Source of the DNA: Tetrapyrgos nigripes
Lineage: Eukaryota > Basidiomycota > Agaricomycetes > Agaricales > Campanellaceae
Direction: 5' to 3'
NCBI GenBank assembly: GCA_013368315.1
Contig: JAACJM010000040.1
Span: forward strand, 372,001 to 436,000
DNA length: 64,000 nt
Within the stretch, counting starts at the first letter, position 1. Every line of letters begins with the position of its first letter. Position numbers and translations under genes: made by a program. A model generated the notes under the pieces. It searched no databases. It worked only from the letters and a program-made list of their open reading frames with translations, and was not told the DNA's origin. Shown here one piece after another: positions 21,485 through 32,496 of the stretch.

Positions 21485-22149
21485 ATGTCAACGTCCGCCA
21501 AATCCTTCCGCACTCTCGCGGGCATACCTCCTTCTACTGCAACAACCAAAGACTCTATCCTCATCATCATTGACGCTCAGAACGAATACGCTAACGGTGC
21601 CCTAGCTGTCACCAATCTCTCCATCTCCCGTCCTGCCATCCACACTCTTTTGGAACGTTACCGAGCAGCTCAAGGACATATCGCACACATCGTTCATGTT
21701 GTTCCAGAAGGCACGCCGGCTTTCACTCCGGGAACACCTCTTGCTGAGGAATTTGACGAGCTGAAGACTGGAAGCCCACACTCAAATGAGGTAGTGGTAA
21801 AGAAGAGGTTTCCTGGATCGTTTGCGGAAACAGAATTGGATGAGGTGGTGAAGAAGGCTGCTGTGAAGAAGGTGGTCTTGGTTGGGTATATGGCTCATGT
21901 TTGTGTGAGTACCACAGCAAGGGAGGCGCATCAGAAGGGATACGAGGTCTTGGTTGTGGAAGACGCGATTGGAGATAGGAATATTCCTGGAGTGACTGGT
22001 GAGGAAGTGACCAAGGTCAGTGTGCTCGTTCTGACGCGGGTGGTTCGAGTTGATGCTAACTTCTTCATTTTCTGGCTGTGGATCAGACTGTTCTCGCCGA
22101 GCTGGGAGACTTTTTCGCTACGGTTGTGAAGAGTGGTGACATACAGTGA
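21485..22149 (+). CDS. Isochorismatase-family cysteine hydrolase
   Basis: Two exons (21485-22015, 22087-22149) encode 197 residues, the usual size. The catalytic set of the superfamily is visible: Asp in [12 protein letters not shown] (about residue 31), Lys in [13 protein letters not shown], and the nucleophile Cys in [15 protein letters not shown]. The family hydrolyses isochorismate, nicotinamide or other small amides; the sequence does not fix the substrate. No signal peptide is seen, so it is probably cytosolic. The start is supported by the typical 20-residue lead before the first strand. The gene is convergent with the secreted-protein gene at 22.4-24.1 kb, with about 300 bp between stops. 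Confidence 0.9.
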
Positions 22150-22446
22150 TGATGACAATTAAGTACATGTAAACGTTTCAAAATTTCAAGTACATCTTGA
22201 CTTGAGGATTTCAGATTACATGAAATTTATGGTGAAAAAGCAGAGTGGGAGCTCTTTCGCGGAGGATCACTACGACAACATGATGCTAGCCTCTGTTCAT
22301 TAATGGAAAGGTTGAAAAAAAAAAGGTCAACATGACAACGAAAATGGTATCGCTCTAATGATACAATCGACTGGCGAAGTATGCGAATAATGGATGGATG
22401 GTATATAACTGCAACAACGCAACGGCAAAAAGTCTGTTTGCTACCT

Positions 22447-24054
22447 CTAATTACGGCCAAACTTTTTTCCGAACCCGCCACCGGAGAACCTACCATTACC
22501 GTTCTGGGCATTCTGTTGGCCGTTATTGGCCTGACCATTGTTCTGTTGACCGTTATTGGCCTGGCCATTGTTCTGTTGGCCGTTGTTTCCACCGCCATTG
22601 GTCGCGGTGAACTGGAAGGAACATCAAGTCCCATCGTCAGCTCGACGGTCAATATCAACAGTAGCAAACGAGAAGGACGCACGTAGACACAGTCATCAAG
22701 AGAACCATGTTGAGCGACAGGAACAATAACTGTTTGGTGGGATTAGCGACCGTTGAAATCATATCATGAACCGGAAACTTACCTGGCTGGTGATTGGAGG
22801 AAGAGTTGATTGAACACATTCGGTAGGGTCCAGCAGGAAGGCCTAAACAAAAGTCGGTTAGTTTGAGAATCATCAGGGCACGGAATTTGGGCTTTCCATC
22901 TGTCACATCAGCCGTGAGCACTCCATTTTTTGCTGCGGCGTTTAGGCCCTTGTGAAAAGATGGAGTCAGTAAGGAAGAGTAAACTATAATCCGAATAGCT
23001 CACCTGGAAGAAAGCAAACTGTTTCGGGTTGAGTGGCTGAGTGTCACCCAGCGAATTCAGCTTCTCAATAACGATATGGGAGTGCCCAATGATCTGGCCT
23101 TGTGCGCTCAATTGCTGAGGAGCGGCAAAGTAGTTCTCCTGGGCGTTGACAAAGTTACCAGTCTGCATGTTCTTGATCGCCATCGAGATGGTGAATGATT
23201 TGCCAGCGGAGATGGTAGCACCGTTTGCAGGGGAAACGAACTTGGCGCTGGGCATGTTGTCGACAGAAGGGATTGCTCCAATAGGTGCAGGGTTACATGA
23301 ACCAGTTTGGATTTGCTTGCCGTCTGGGAAGGCATAAGAGTTCAGTGCATATTGGAAGACAAAGACGTACTAGTGATGGGAAGGTTTGGCACCGTAAGAC
23401 AATAGTTGATGAAGTTGTTGGTGCTAGTAATCGAAGCAGCTGAAGATGAAGGTGCGAGAGTCAACACTCATTTAGTTGCGATATATATACAGGATTGAAT
23501 ACCTTGACCAGCTGCGGGAGTCTGCTGACCATCCTTCGCAAAGCCGCTGGCGATGACCTTGGGGTCGAGAGCTTCGTTGAACGATCAAAAAAGGGAAGGA
23601 TTCAAAAAGAGTGCACGACGTACTCAAAGACTTCTGAGGATCGCCATTAGTGCCAGTATTACCACCGGCGGCAGCATTGTTGTTGCCACCTTGACCATTG
23701 TTGTTGCCTCCTTGACCATTGTTGTTGCCTCCTTGACCATTGTTGTTGCCTCCTTGACCGAAGCCGCCAAACCCGTTTGCACCTCCGGTTACCGCATCTA
23801 TCTCATCTCAGTACCTGCACAGAATGAGATGAAGAATACATACTGTTCTGAGCAGCAGTAGCACCGGAAGCCGGTACTGTTACCGTCTTGGTACTAATTT
23901 TCGAGGGCTGCGAGGAAAGTAGGATGAGCCACCTTCTCAGCAGCTGGCATATAGGACAACGTACATCGCAAGTGGCAGAAGGGTCAGATGCTGGGGCCGC
24001 ATGAGCGGTCAAGAATAGAGCAAAGAGCAGAACGTAGAGTGATCTCGCAATCAT
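22447..24054 (-). CDS. Secreted Gly/Asn-rich conserved fungal protein, paralogue 1
   Basis: Exons by eye (minus): 24054-23965, 23907-23844, 23797-23624, 23571-23503, 23439-23371, 23323-23004, 22948-22783, 22729-22683 and 22611-22447, about 387 residues. It has a signal peptide (LYVLLFALFLTAHAAPA), then GQGGNNN repeats, then a conserved extracellular domain: LDPKVIASGF, STNNFINYCL, PSAKFVSPANG, NAQENYFAAPQQL, GQIIGHSHIVIEKL, YRMCSINSSSNHQP and VAQHGSLDDCVY. The tail is rich in NNGQQ/NNGQA units and basic Gly. Agaricomycetes have many such proteins, often mislabelled ribosomal S17; their role is unknown. At 22895 the expected 5' splice site reads GA instead of GT, and the 54-bp intron body is open and in frame. 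Confidence 0.82.
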
Positions 24055-26160
24055 TGTCAAAGAAAGTTGAAACGAACGGAGTACTTGAAGAACGTAAACA
24101 GGTTCCTACAAGCCAAAATTTGACACCAGTGCCGGGGGAAAAAAACGCTACGACTGTAGAGCGCGCCTGGCGGAGGAAGTGAATAAGTGATACAGAGGGA
24201 AGCAATTGGTATCTATCGGGATGTGTGGATTTTAAGGACCTGGAAATCGGCCGCCGGATATGTCGCTTAGAACGCTCAATCTTCCGAGGTTGGTGACGAC
24301 CGTCGACGTGTGCTCGATTTTCGCAAGGCCCAAACTGGTTCATTTGATTGTTGCTGATGCTTTCCCTTTGGGGTGACTTTACAAATGGTCTCGTCACTGT
24401 AATCGATCTTGTACAGTTTAGATGCAGCTTGTAAGTGACAGATGAATGAAAGCTGCTACACAGAAACAACTGGGAAGAGGCTTTCGAACGGATTTACAGC
24501 AATTGTGGCTTGGAAGCCCCGGATTTCTGAGCCGAAAAACCATTAGTATTTGGTGCAAAGTCACTACAAGCATCGTTAGAGCTGTGGTCCCATTGGATAC
24601 AAAATGATGACTACTCACCAAGTTTTCCCGTAACTACCCCTGCACTCCGATGTCGTCATGCGAGGAGGCAGTTAGGGCATCTCACGCCGACAGTTTCTAG
24701 CATGTTTTTCTACATAGCATGTTGTCCAAGATACGCGACTGGGGGACACGATACTCGTGGCCAAAACAAGGCTGCCTCGGGGTATGGAATGACGCGTATC
24801 AGCCGCTGGACATACAAAGGACGATTTGAAGGTGTCAGTAATTTGACCAACCAAGCAGAACATTTTGGTGGCTCTCAGTGATGGCGAAGTCCAAAGGTTT
24901 GCTCAAAGTTGAAAGGGGCCAGATACTGCCAGATGACGGTTCCGGACTGATCCGGCTTCCCACACTCTAGACTCTTCCGAAGGTCGGTTCTAGGGTCGCC
25001 CCTGCTCCGGGCCGACCCTTGTGACCAAGTCCCACAGAGCGAACGCCGAAGGGCCTCCAATTCCATCTGGGTAGGTCACGTTGCGATTCTGGTAACGTTT
25101 CTCGTGAGGAAGAGGGGGAAGGAGTGAAGAGAGAGGCCACGAACCGTTGGAGAACGTAAGTAGTAGCCGCGAAAAGGGGTCCACGAACAAAGGGTTATAC
25201 GGCGAGCCAGGTGAACTTGGAATTCATCGGGAAGAGAGAGTGAGCTACTTGGTACGTTGGAATATTTTCTGCACGTTTCTAAGGGACAAATAGACGTGGT
25301 TCTGAAGGGTTTTGTGGAAGATATAAAGTGAAGGTGGGGAAGTCGATTTATGCGCTTTCGGTTCGAAAACAAAGTTTCTGGGCGAAAACGGACGAGACAA
25401 GGGTAGCTGTAGATTCAAAATTTGGTGATTCTAGCAGTGCCAGGTGAAGGTAGATTTTAACGCGTAGTTTTGCAGTAAAAGAAAGGCGAAAATTGGGAAT
25501 GGTGCCAATGACGGATATTCGTCGAATGAAGATATTATATCGCACTAGACGAAGGGACAAGGGAGTGGGCAAGGTGTAGATTGTAGATTACCGCTCCGGA
25601 AAAGGGTTCCGCTCAAGTGCGGGTACTCTCCGTGGTCCCAACAAGGAACAGCGGGTATTCGGTAGCCACCGTGGGGGCGAGCTCCAGGCACAAGACCTGG
25701 GTAGAAGGTCACGGTGTAGAGACTGTCGAACAGGTCCTACGAAATGGACGTCTGCGCTTTGGAACCCAATCGTGTGAGCCGCGAGCACCGAACCTAATAG
25801 GGCTTGTAGTGTAACTTGCAGTTCCTTATCGCTACAAATTCTTCGGGAAATCCAAAAGCTCTGTTTGTGTGGATGGTATCAAGGAAAGAGAAAAATGTAA
25901 ACATACAGTAGTGTATCGTATAAATACCCGAAGCTAGCGAGTGTATGAGATGAACGAGAGACTCAACAAGCAAACCCAAAAAGCGCGGAGAAAGAAGAAC
26001 ATGAAAGATGGATGTGTAATGCGAAAAGGTGACACGTACAACAATTGTGAAGAAAGACGGTAAGAAACGAAAGGAAGGTCGTGGAAGTCGTAACAGTTGG
26101 ACGTAGGGGTCAGTACCAGTACAGCCTTCTACGGATCACTTCGTGTAGTGAATGAGACGT
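24055..26160. other. Two-kilobase stretch without a recognisable gene
   Basis: It contains only short frames on both strands without motifs. The G+C-rich block 24950-25060 and 25600-25790 contains odd-looking short direct words but no tRNA fold, LTR pair or inverted terminal repeat that I could confirm. It includes the promoter of paralogue 1 and the 3' flank of paralogue 2. Confidence 0.4.
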
Positions 26161-29100
26161 TTAGAGACGTCTCTTGATGAACCTGTCACGACGACCAAAC
26201 TCCCTTTGTTGACCGGGTTGGTTTCGTCCCTGACCTTGTCCTTGGGTTTCTGCGCCTTTACCAGTCACAGCTCCGTTTCCAGCGGCGGTGGTAGCCTCTG
26301 TCGCAGCAGAAGAAGCCGTCTCTGAGGTGGCCTGAGCGGATGATGAAGCAGGTTGGGTAGCAGCAACAGTGGCGGAAGAGGCAGCAGCGGCGTCACCTCC
26401 CTTTCCTCCGTTGTTAGCTTGACCGAAACCACCGAAACCACCCTTTCCACCTTTGCCATTACCAGCAGTTCCAGTGGCTGATGCAGCAACAGCAGCGGAA
26501 GAGCTCGAGGCGGCGGCAATTTCAGAGGTTACAGCACTGGAGGCAGCAGCTGATGCGTTACCTCCCTTTCCTCCGTTGTTACCTTGACCGAAGCCACCGC
26601 CAAATCCACCCTTTCCACCTTTGCCGTTAGCAGCAGTTGCGGTGGCTGATGCAGCATCAGTAGCGTTGGCTGCGGAAGCGGTCACATTGGCGGTCGCGGA
26701 GACAGAGACAGAGCCGGTCACGGTCGCAGAAATCGATTGCGACAAATTGGCAGACGCAGAGTCGGTGGCGTTAGCAGCAGCAGCAGAAGTGGCAGTCACG
26801 TTGGCGTTCCCAGCTGCGTTCCCACCCGCGGCGTTGTTTGCGGCGCCACCAGCAGTGAACTAGAGACACAGTGAATCAGTCGAAGCACCAAAAAAAAAAA
26901 AAAAAACCCCGAGGACATACGTAGACACAATCATCAAGAGACCCATGTTGAGCGATTGGAACAATGACTAGGTGATTTGGCGGTTGTTGAGCATTGAAAA
27001 TCAGATTATGAACATATGAAACAACTTACCCGGTTGATGATTCGCAGCAGAATTGATTGAGCACATACGGTAAGTTCCAGCAGGAATACCTAAATATACT
27101 TTAGTCAGTTTGAGAATGCAAAGCAAAAGACAATATACACACCGGGTGGAGGAACATCCGCTGTGACCTGTCCACCTTGTGCGGCACCGTTGATACCCTT
27201 GAAGAAGGCAAAGACTTTGGGGTTGGTGGGAGTGGTGTCTTTGAGAGAGTTGATCGCTTCAATGACGACGTGGGTGTGCCCGATAATCTGGCCTTGGGCG
27301 TTCAATTGCTGAGGAGCTGCAAAGTAGTTCTCCTGGGCGTTAACAAAGTTTCCAGTCTCCATGTTCTGGATGTTCATCTTGATGGTGAACACGCTGTCTG
27401 CGTCAACGTTTCCGCCGTTGGGAGGGAACTCGAACTTGCAACTAGGCATGTTGTCGGTGGAAGGGATAACACCGATGGGTGCGGGATTACATGAACCCGT
27501 GGTGATTTGTTTTCCGTCTAAAACCGAGCGTGTCGTCAGTCAGGTATGTAAAATGGAGCTGAGAGGCATCTGGACTCACTCGTGATAGGGAGATTAGGAA
27601 CAGTAAGGCAAAAGTTGATAAAGTTGTTGGTACTGAATGGGAAAGAGAAGAGGGGAAAAAGTCAACGGAACAATTCAGATCATCAGGTAACTACAGGACT
27701 CACCTGGTAAGCGACGCGACCTGCAATGGGAAGAGAAAAAGGGGGGAAAAGGTCAACGGAGCAATTCACGTCATTAAGTAAGTACAGGACTACCTGGCCT
27801 GCTGTAGGCACATCCTGGCCATCGTTGGCGAAGCCAGTAGCAATCACTCTGGGGTCGAGCGCTATGTGACGAGTTCAGTGCTATTAGAATGCACAATGAC
27901 CAAGTTACTTACTCGGCGATGATTGGGCATCATCGTTGCCGCCCGCGTTGCCAGCTGCGTTTCCGGTGCCAGCGTTGTTGTTGCCAGTCCCAGTGCTGTT
28001 GTTGCCAGTCCCAGCATTGTTGTTGCCGGTTCCTGCGTTGTTGCTGCCAGTTCCTGCATTGTTGTTGCCAGTCCCCGCATTGTTGTTGCCAGTTCCTGCA
28101 TTATTGTTGCCAGTCCCCGCATTGTTACCACTAGCACCAGCACCAGCACCAGCACCAGCGTTGTTGTTGCCTTGAGCGCCGTCTGCGAGTAGAGGTTAGA
28201 TGAAATAGCTCGGATAAGGGAAAACGCTACATACTGTTGTTGTTCTGTCCACCCTTGTTGCCGCCAACGTTGTTGTTGCCTTGAGCACCGTCTACGAGTA
28301 AAGGTCAGATAAAAGAACTTGTATAAGGGAAAGCTCTACATACTGTTGTTCTGTCCGCCTGCGTTGTTCTGGCCTGGAAATGGTGTAAACATTGTGCATA
28401 GGTCTTCGTATGGGTTGAGGCTTACCATTGTTACCTTGGGCACCTCCGTCTACAAGCAAGAATCAGCTAAAGTGACCTCGACATGGAATAAGAAACGCAA
28501 CGTACTGTTATTGGCACCCGAGTTGTTGTTGCCTGCATTACCAGCGCCGTTGTTGCCATCTAAGATTCAAGTCAGCTCAAGCGAATATGGAAGAAGAAAC
28601 GTAATGTACTATTGTTAGCACCGGAGTTGTTGCCCGCATTACCAGCGCCGTTGTTGCCAGACCCTACGTTTCCTTTTCCACCTCCATCTGCGGCAAGTGT
28701 CAGAGAAAATGGGTCGAGCATCCAAAAGTATACGCACTGTTATTGTTGTTTCCTGCACTACCAGCGTTGTTTCCGGATCCTACGTTTCCACCGCCATCTA
28801 AGAAAAATGTTAGCTGAGATGGCTTGAGCATTAGATAATGTACACACTGTTGTTTCCTGCATTGCCAGACCCGTTATTCGATGATACAGCGGTGGCAGTG
28901 GCAGCAGTGGTGACGGTGACAGTCTTGACGACAACGCTCGCAGCCTGCGTTTCCCAGTGTAAGTGATCCAGTATTAAAACGGGGGTCTTGGTCGACTTAC
29001 ATCACAGGTAGCACCAACAGCAGCAGTAGGGGTAGCAGTAACTGTGACAGTTTTCACAGCAGCCTGTGGGAGAGAGTTGATCAATACGAACTTGTCGAGA

Positions 29101-29209
29101 CAACGAGGTTCCAAGTGCATACATTACAAGTCGCCTCGTCACGAGAGGGAGCCGCTCGAGCAGAAAGTGCAAGCGCAAAAAGAGCAGTGTAGATCGTTTT
29201 CGCGAACAT
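26161..29209 (-). CDS. Secreted Gly/Asn-rich conserved fungal protein, paralogue 2, many micro-exons
   Basis: About 17 exons (minus): 29209-29123, 29063-29001, 28944-28848, 28797-28738, 28687-28610, 28559-28506, 28449-28426, 28373-28344, 28291-28235, 28182-27913, 27861-27794, 27720-27704, 27632-27580, 27517-27143, 27089-27030, 26967-26921 and 26859-26161, giving about 712 residues. Signal peptide MFAKTIYTALFALALSARAA; TVTVTATPTAA-type spacers; a long Asn/Gly region (GNNNAGTGNNN units); then the same conserved domain as paralogue 1 (LDPRVIATGF, STNNFINFCL, PSCKFEFPPNG, NAQENYFAAPQQL, YRMCSINSAANHQP, VPIAQHGSLDDCVY). The 230-residue tail is Ala/Ser/Gly-rich with GKGGKGGFGG blocks and ends RRDRFIKRRL, so it is not GPI-anchored. 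A cell-wall or matrix role is plausible but unproven. The 17-nt exon lies between two similar introns. Confidence 0.82.
27633..27793 (-). repeat. Duplicated intron pair flanking a 17-nt exon
   Basis: Intron A is 27793-27721 (73 nt) and intron B is 27703-27633 (71 nt). They align along nearly their whole length, sharing agtcctgta, ttac, tgaattg, tccgttgac and the pyrimidine tract before cag. The exon between them is 17 nt. Paralogue 1 has an intron only at the A position. Confidence 0.88.
28190..28870 (-). repeat. Array of repeated exon-intron cassettes
   Basis: Six to seven successive units each contain a micro-exon encoding N-G-(G)-x-N-A-G-N-N-N and a short intron with a gt(a/g)(c/t)(a/g)t donor and an ag|A(C/T)GG acceptor. 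All introns interrupt codons at the same phase (after the first base), so units can be gained or lost without shifting the frame. Confidence 0.75.
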
Positions 29210-30384
29210 TTCGTAAAGTTATAGATATATATGAAAGGACTGGAAAGATTGAAAAGAATGGGGGCTTGGAGAGCTTGAGAGTGATGACACGAAAACTACT
29301 GAAAAATCGACACCAGTGCCGGAGGGGTTCCCTAAGTACGCGCTAGGCGACGACGACCGAGCAAACAGAGCAAGAGGAAAGAAGAGAAGGGTAGAATGAC
29401 ACTTGTCCAGCATGGTCCTTTTAAGGATTCGCACTCGGCAAACCTTTGCCGCTTGACTGTTTCCTGTCAGGCACATGTTGGATGGACTCGCACAATTTCC
29501 GCTCCCCTCCTTCCTTTCTCCATCGGCCTTTCTGTCTTTCATTATCCTTATAAGACTACTATTCTAGCTACTCTGTTTATTCCTCCTCTGCCCAGCTGAA
29601 AAGTCGAGAGAGAGCTAGCAAGTCATCGACCCATGTGCACTGCTTCTTTTTTTACATACTTACGACTAAAATAGTCCGAGGTTGTGCCTGGTTGCAATCA
29701 ATTCATCTTTCTCCGGGTTCGACAACAAAATCAGTCAGTCGGCCATATTCATCTTTGATGAAAACATCACCCGTCACCCATTGGGCGTTCATTGCCTCCT
29801 TCACATCTTTCCGTCGACCTTCTCGAACCGACAATGAGGGACATACTTATTTCTCTAGCTCTATAGACTTCAAGCTTGCTGTTCCCTCAACTGTACCACT
29901 GCAGTCGTAATCCCCTGTAGTCATCCTAAACCCTCGGCCCTCCAGGTGCCACCCTGAAGCCTTTAAGATGGTCCGTTCGGCTCCTATGTCACGTATTGCA
30001 TGATCCATCTATCCAAGAAGGTTGCTATATCATCTTCCGTAGATGATTACGTGAATGGCTAAATAAAAGCTTCCTGTCCTCAGTTGGCTACATACGTGCT
30101 CTATGTCTCAATTTCTCTCGTCTTGGCTTTAATGGCTCACTGCTCTAGTTTATGTCTCCAATTTTCTTAATCCTGCTTTCCTAAATGATCCATTGGATCT
30201 GCGTCCTATTAGAATGGATCCTCGCCATTACAAACCCTTATCGAACGTTAAATTGCGCACTTCCGCTCCGTCGTCTGAGTCCTCGACGCCTCCCACTCCA
30301 CGACGTATTCAAGCTTTCATTATGCGCTCCACTACGCTTTCCCACCTTTATGCGAAGTTCTCTTTTCGGGCTGGTATACAGTTT
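29210..30384. other. Intergenic, no clear gene
   Basis: Upstream region of paralogue 2, with pyrimidine-rich tracts and short frames only. Confidence 0.4.
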
Positions 30385-30893
30385 GTAGGGCGGGCCCTTC
30401 TTCAATGCATACCACTTCGATAACAAGTACCTCCCAGTCAATCAGACCGTGGCAGTGGACGCCGACGTGTTCACCAGCGCCTCGGTTCAGATTCGCTCGA
30501 TCGCTCACTTTACTGATTCTGAATCTTTGCGCCTGCCGTCAAAACTGATTTCCAGAGAACGTCACAACGGTTCAGTGAGTTCAGTATATCCAGTGCTCAG
30601 CACATGCTGCACACAATCCATCGCCACTGATGATTATGATTATCCATGATTGTACGATTCCTAAACTCCCCGGCCTCAACACCCGTTGCTTATTGCTGAT
30701 TAAAAATATCTTCTCATCTGAGCGACTACTTTTCTTCAGTGTATTGCTACCGTTTCACAAATCAACGACGACGAACTTGAAACAAATGCATCCACACTAC
30801 TGTCCGGATTCACTCGCAGTCCATCAGATCTGTCAAGTTCAATCCAAGTCATCAGCTACGGCTTTGGGATCGTAAGCGAGCTATAGATAAAAA
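30385..30893 (+). pseudogene. Fragment of an unidentified coding sequence
   Basis: Two stretches read like real protein: GGPFFNAYHFDNKYLPVNQT continuing VAVDADVFTSASVQIRSI (about 30389-30520), and CIATVSQINDDELETNAS continuing TLLSGFTRSPSDLSSSI to SYGFGIVSEL* (about 30740-30890). The sequence between them is open only in patches. No family was recognised. The even composition and a natural-looking C-terminus suggest a decayed or partial gene. Confidence 0.3.
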
Positions 30894-32496
30894 TAGACTG
30901 GTATTGTTGCACGGGACTTTGACCAGCTTTTCAATGACTCTGCAGCGGCGGGCGCGGACAGGTCATTCAATTCTGATCCCATCTATGGGCCAGCCACGCA
31001 GTTGTGTGAGTACAGTCGTACCAGCTACTATGTATATGTAAATATTTCGTGTTAATCAAGACAGATACAACCTTGCGAAAAACACGTCGGATGTTACATC
31101 GTCTAAATATCACTCGGAACACCGCCCGCCACCTCATTCCAGGTTTAAAATCCTACGCCAGTAACTTTTATAATAGTAGGAGCGGCATCTGATTTTCATC
31201 TCGATTTCATCGCCAGGGGTGTAGTATATTCAACCTTTAGACTGAGGACTCGCTGGGAAAGATGGGGGAAAGGGCCTTGCGCCGAAGTAACCAACCGGAT
31301 CAGCATACTTTACCATCAACATGACGAAAAATATTGCTGAAACATGTAGCTGGTAGCTGTATCAGTAAAGTAGCCTGAAAAGTGAGCGCTCTAATGAATA
31401 AATAGGAAATTGAGAGGCTAATTGTAGTCTCTCTGAGCCAGACCGTTAACGAAGTTAGGGGCAAATTGATGCCCACGCGTTAGAGATGATTCTCTTCGAC
31501 ACGCAGAAAGAAAGACAAACAATGCGGATGTATATTAAATGATGATAGTAGGAACATCTAAGTGTAACGAAGGAAGATAAAGCCTAGGAAAGGAGACAGT
31601 GACTATACTGTAACGAGCGAAGAGCGGAAAGAATGTGGGATAGGAATCTGGGATAAAGTCATCACACAAAAGTACGTCCTATTATAATCACATTTTGGAC
31701 ATTATATCAGACCATGGTCTGATACAACCAGATTAGAATCACTGAAATCTAGTTAGAATCCAGATCCAATGTGAATAGAACTGGGCTGAGATATTTGCAG
31801 CAATTATAATACACCGTCATTTTGTGTGATGCAAACAAGCCACATCGTGACGAACGAGGGTAGGTATATTATTCTCAAACTCCGGCTTTAGATGTGATGT
31901 CGCTGCTTCTGCCAGAGGCAGAACTGTAAAAGGGAAGTATCAGCTCTGAAGACAAGTCAGAAACAGTTAAACTCACCTGACAGTCAGGTCCGCTACCAGT
32001 CTTGGGTGGCTTGGCTCCATTGGTGTTTCCGCTGTATCCAAAGTGCGAGAAGCAGTCAGCTACAACCCACAATGCAGTCAGATGCATCTTCGGAAACGCA
32101 AGGCCCTGGTCTTTGAGTACATTATTTCAAAAAAAACGAGGGAGAAGAAAGACGAAACGGAACCTGGCGTTTCTAGAGGGAACTGAGTCAAGCTTAAGAG
32201 TTGGGAGACACGTTGAGGTGACATCGACGGGCAAGCTGAGAGCCACAGGGGTGCCATACGCTGACCTCGTGCAGTTTGACCGTCCATGCGAGCAAGGGAC
32301 AGTCGGAAACGCAACTACTAGGGACCTCAACAAGGTTAAGTCGATGTCTAATGTCTAGTCGACGATATCGTGGAGCGTGGTCATTGCAACCAAGTATCTA
32401 GATTGAGAAGGGAGGAACTATATTGAACTAATAGGTCACCCGAGACATCACCAGCTCGGACCACGTACGCATACATCCCAGCATCCAGCGCTCGCA
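30894..32496. other. Stretch without a recognisable gene
   Basis: A/T-rich from 31000 to 31870. At 31900-32340 the minus strand has open patches with several Cys (VAFPTVPCSHGRSNC, SGPDCQ) that could be exons of a small secreted protein, but I could not build a consistent model. Confidence 0.35.

Noticed and set aside
25600..25800. Possible tRNA gene in the G+C-rich stretch
   Set aside because: No cloverleaf with A and B boxes and an anticodon arm could be folded by eye.
24950..25800. Possible small LTR (TRIM) element
   Set aside because: No matching terminal repeats or target-site duplication were found.
27862..28192. Long plus- and minus-strand frames with LLLPVPA, VVVASP or MRGLATTMQ repeats
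   Set aside because: They are other-frame readings of the Asn/Gly repeat exon of the secreted protein on the minus strand.
28190..28870. Possible CRISPR-like array
   Set aside because: Units are exon-intron cassettes with splice signals and a shared codon phase in a eukaryotic gene; spacing and content do not fit CRISPR.
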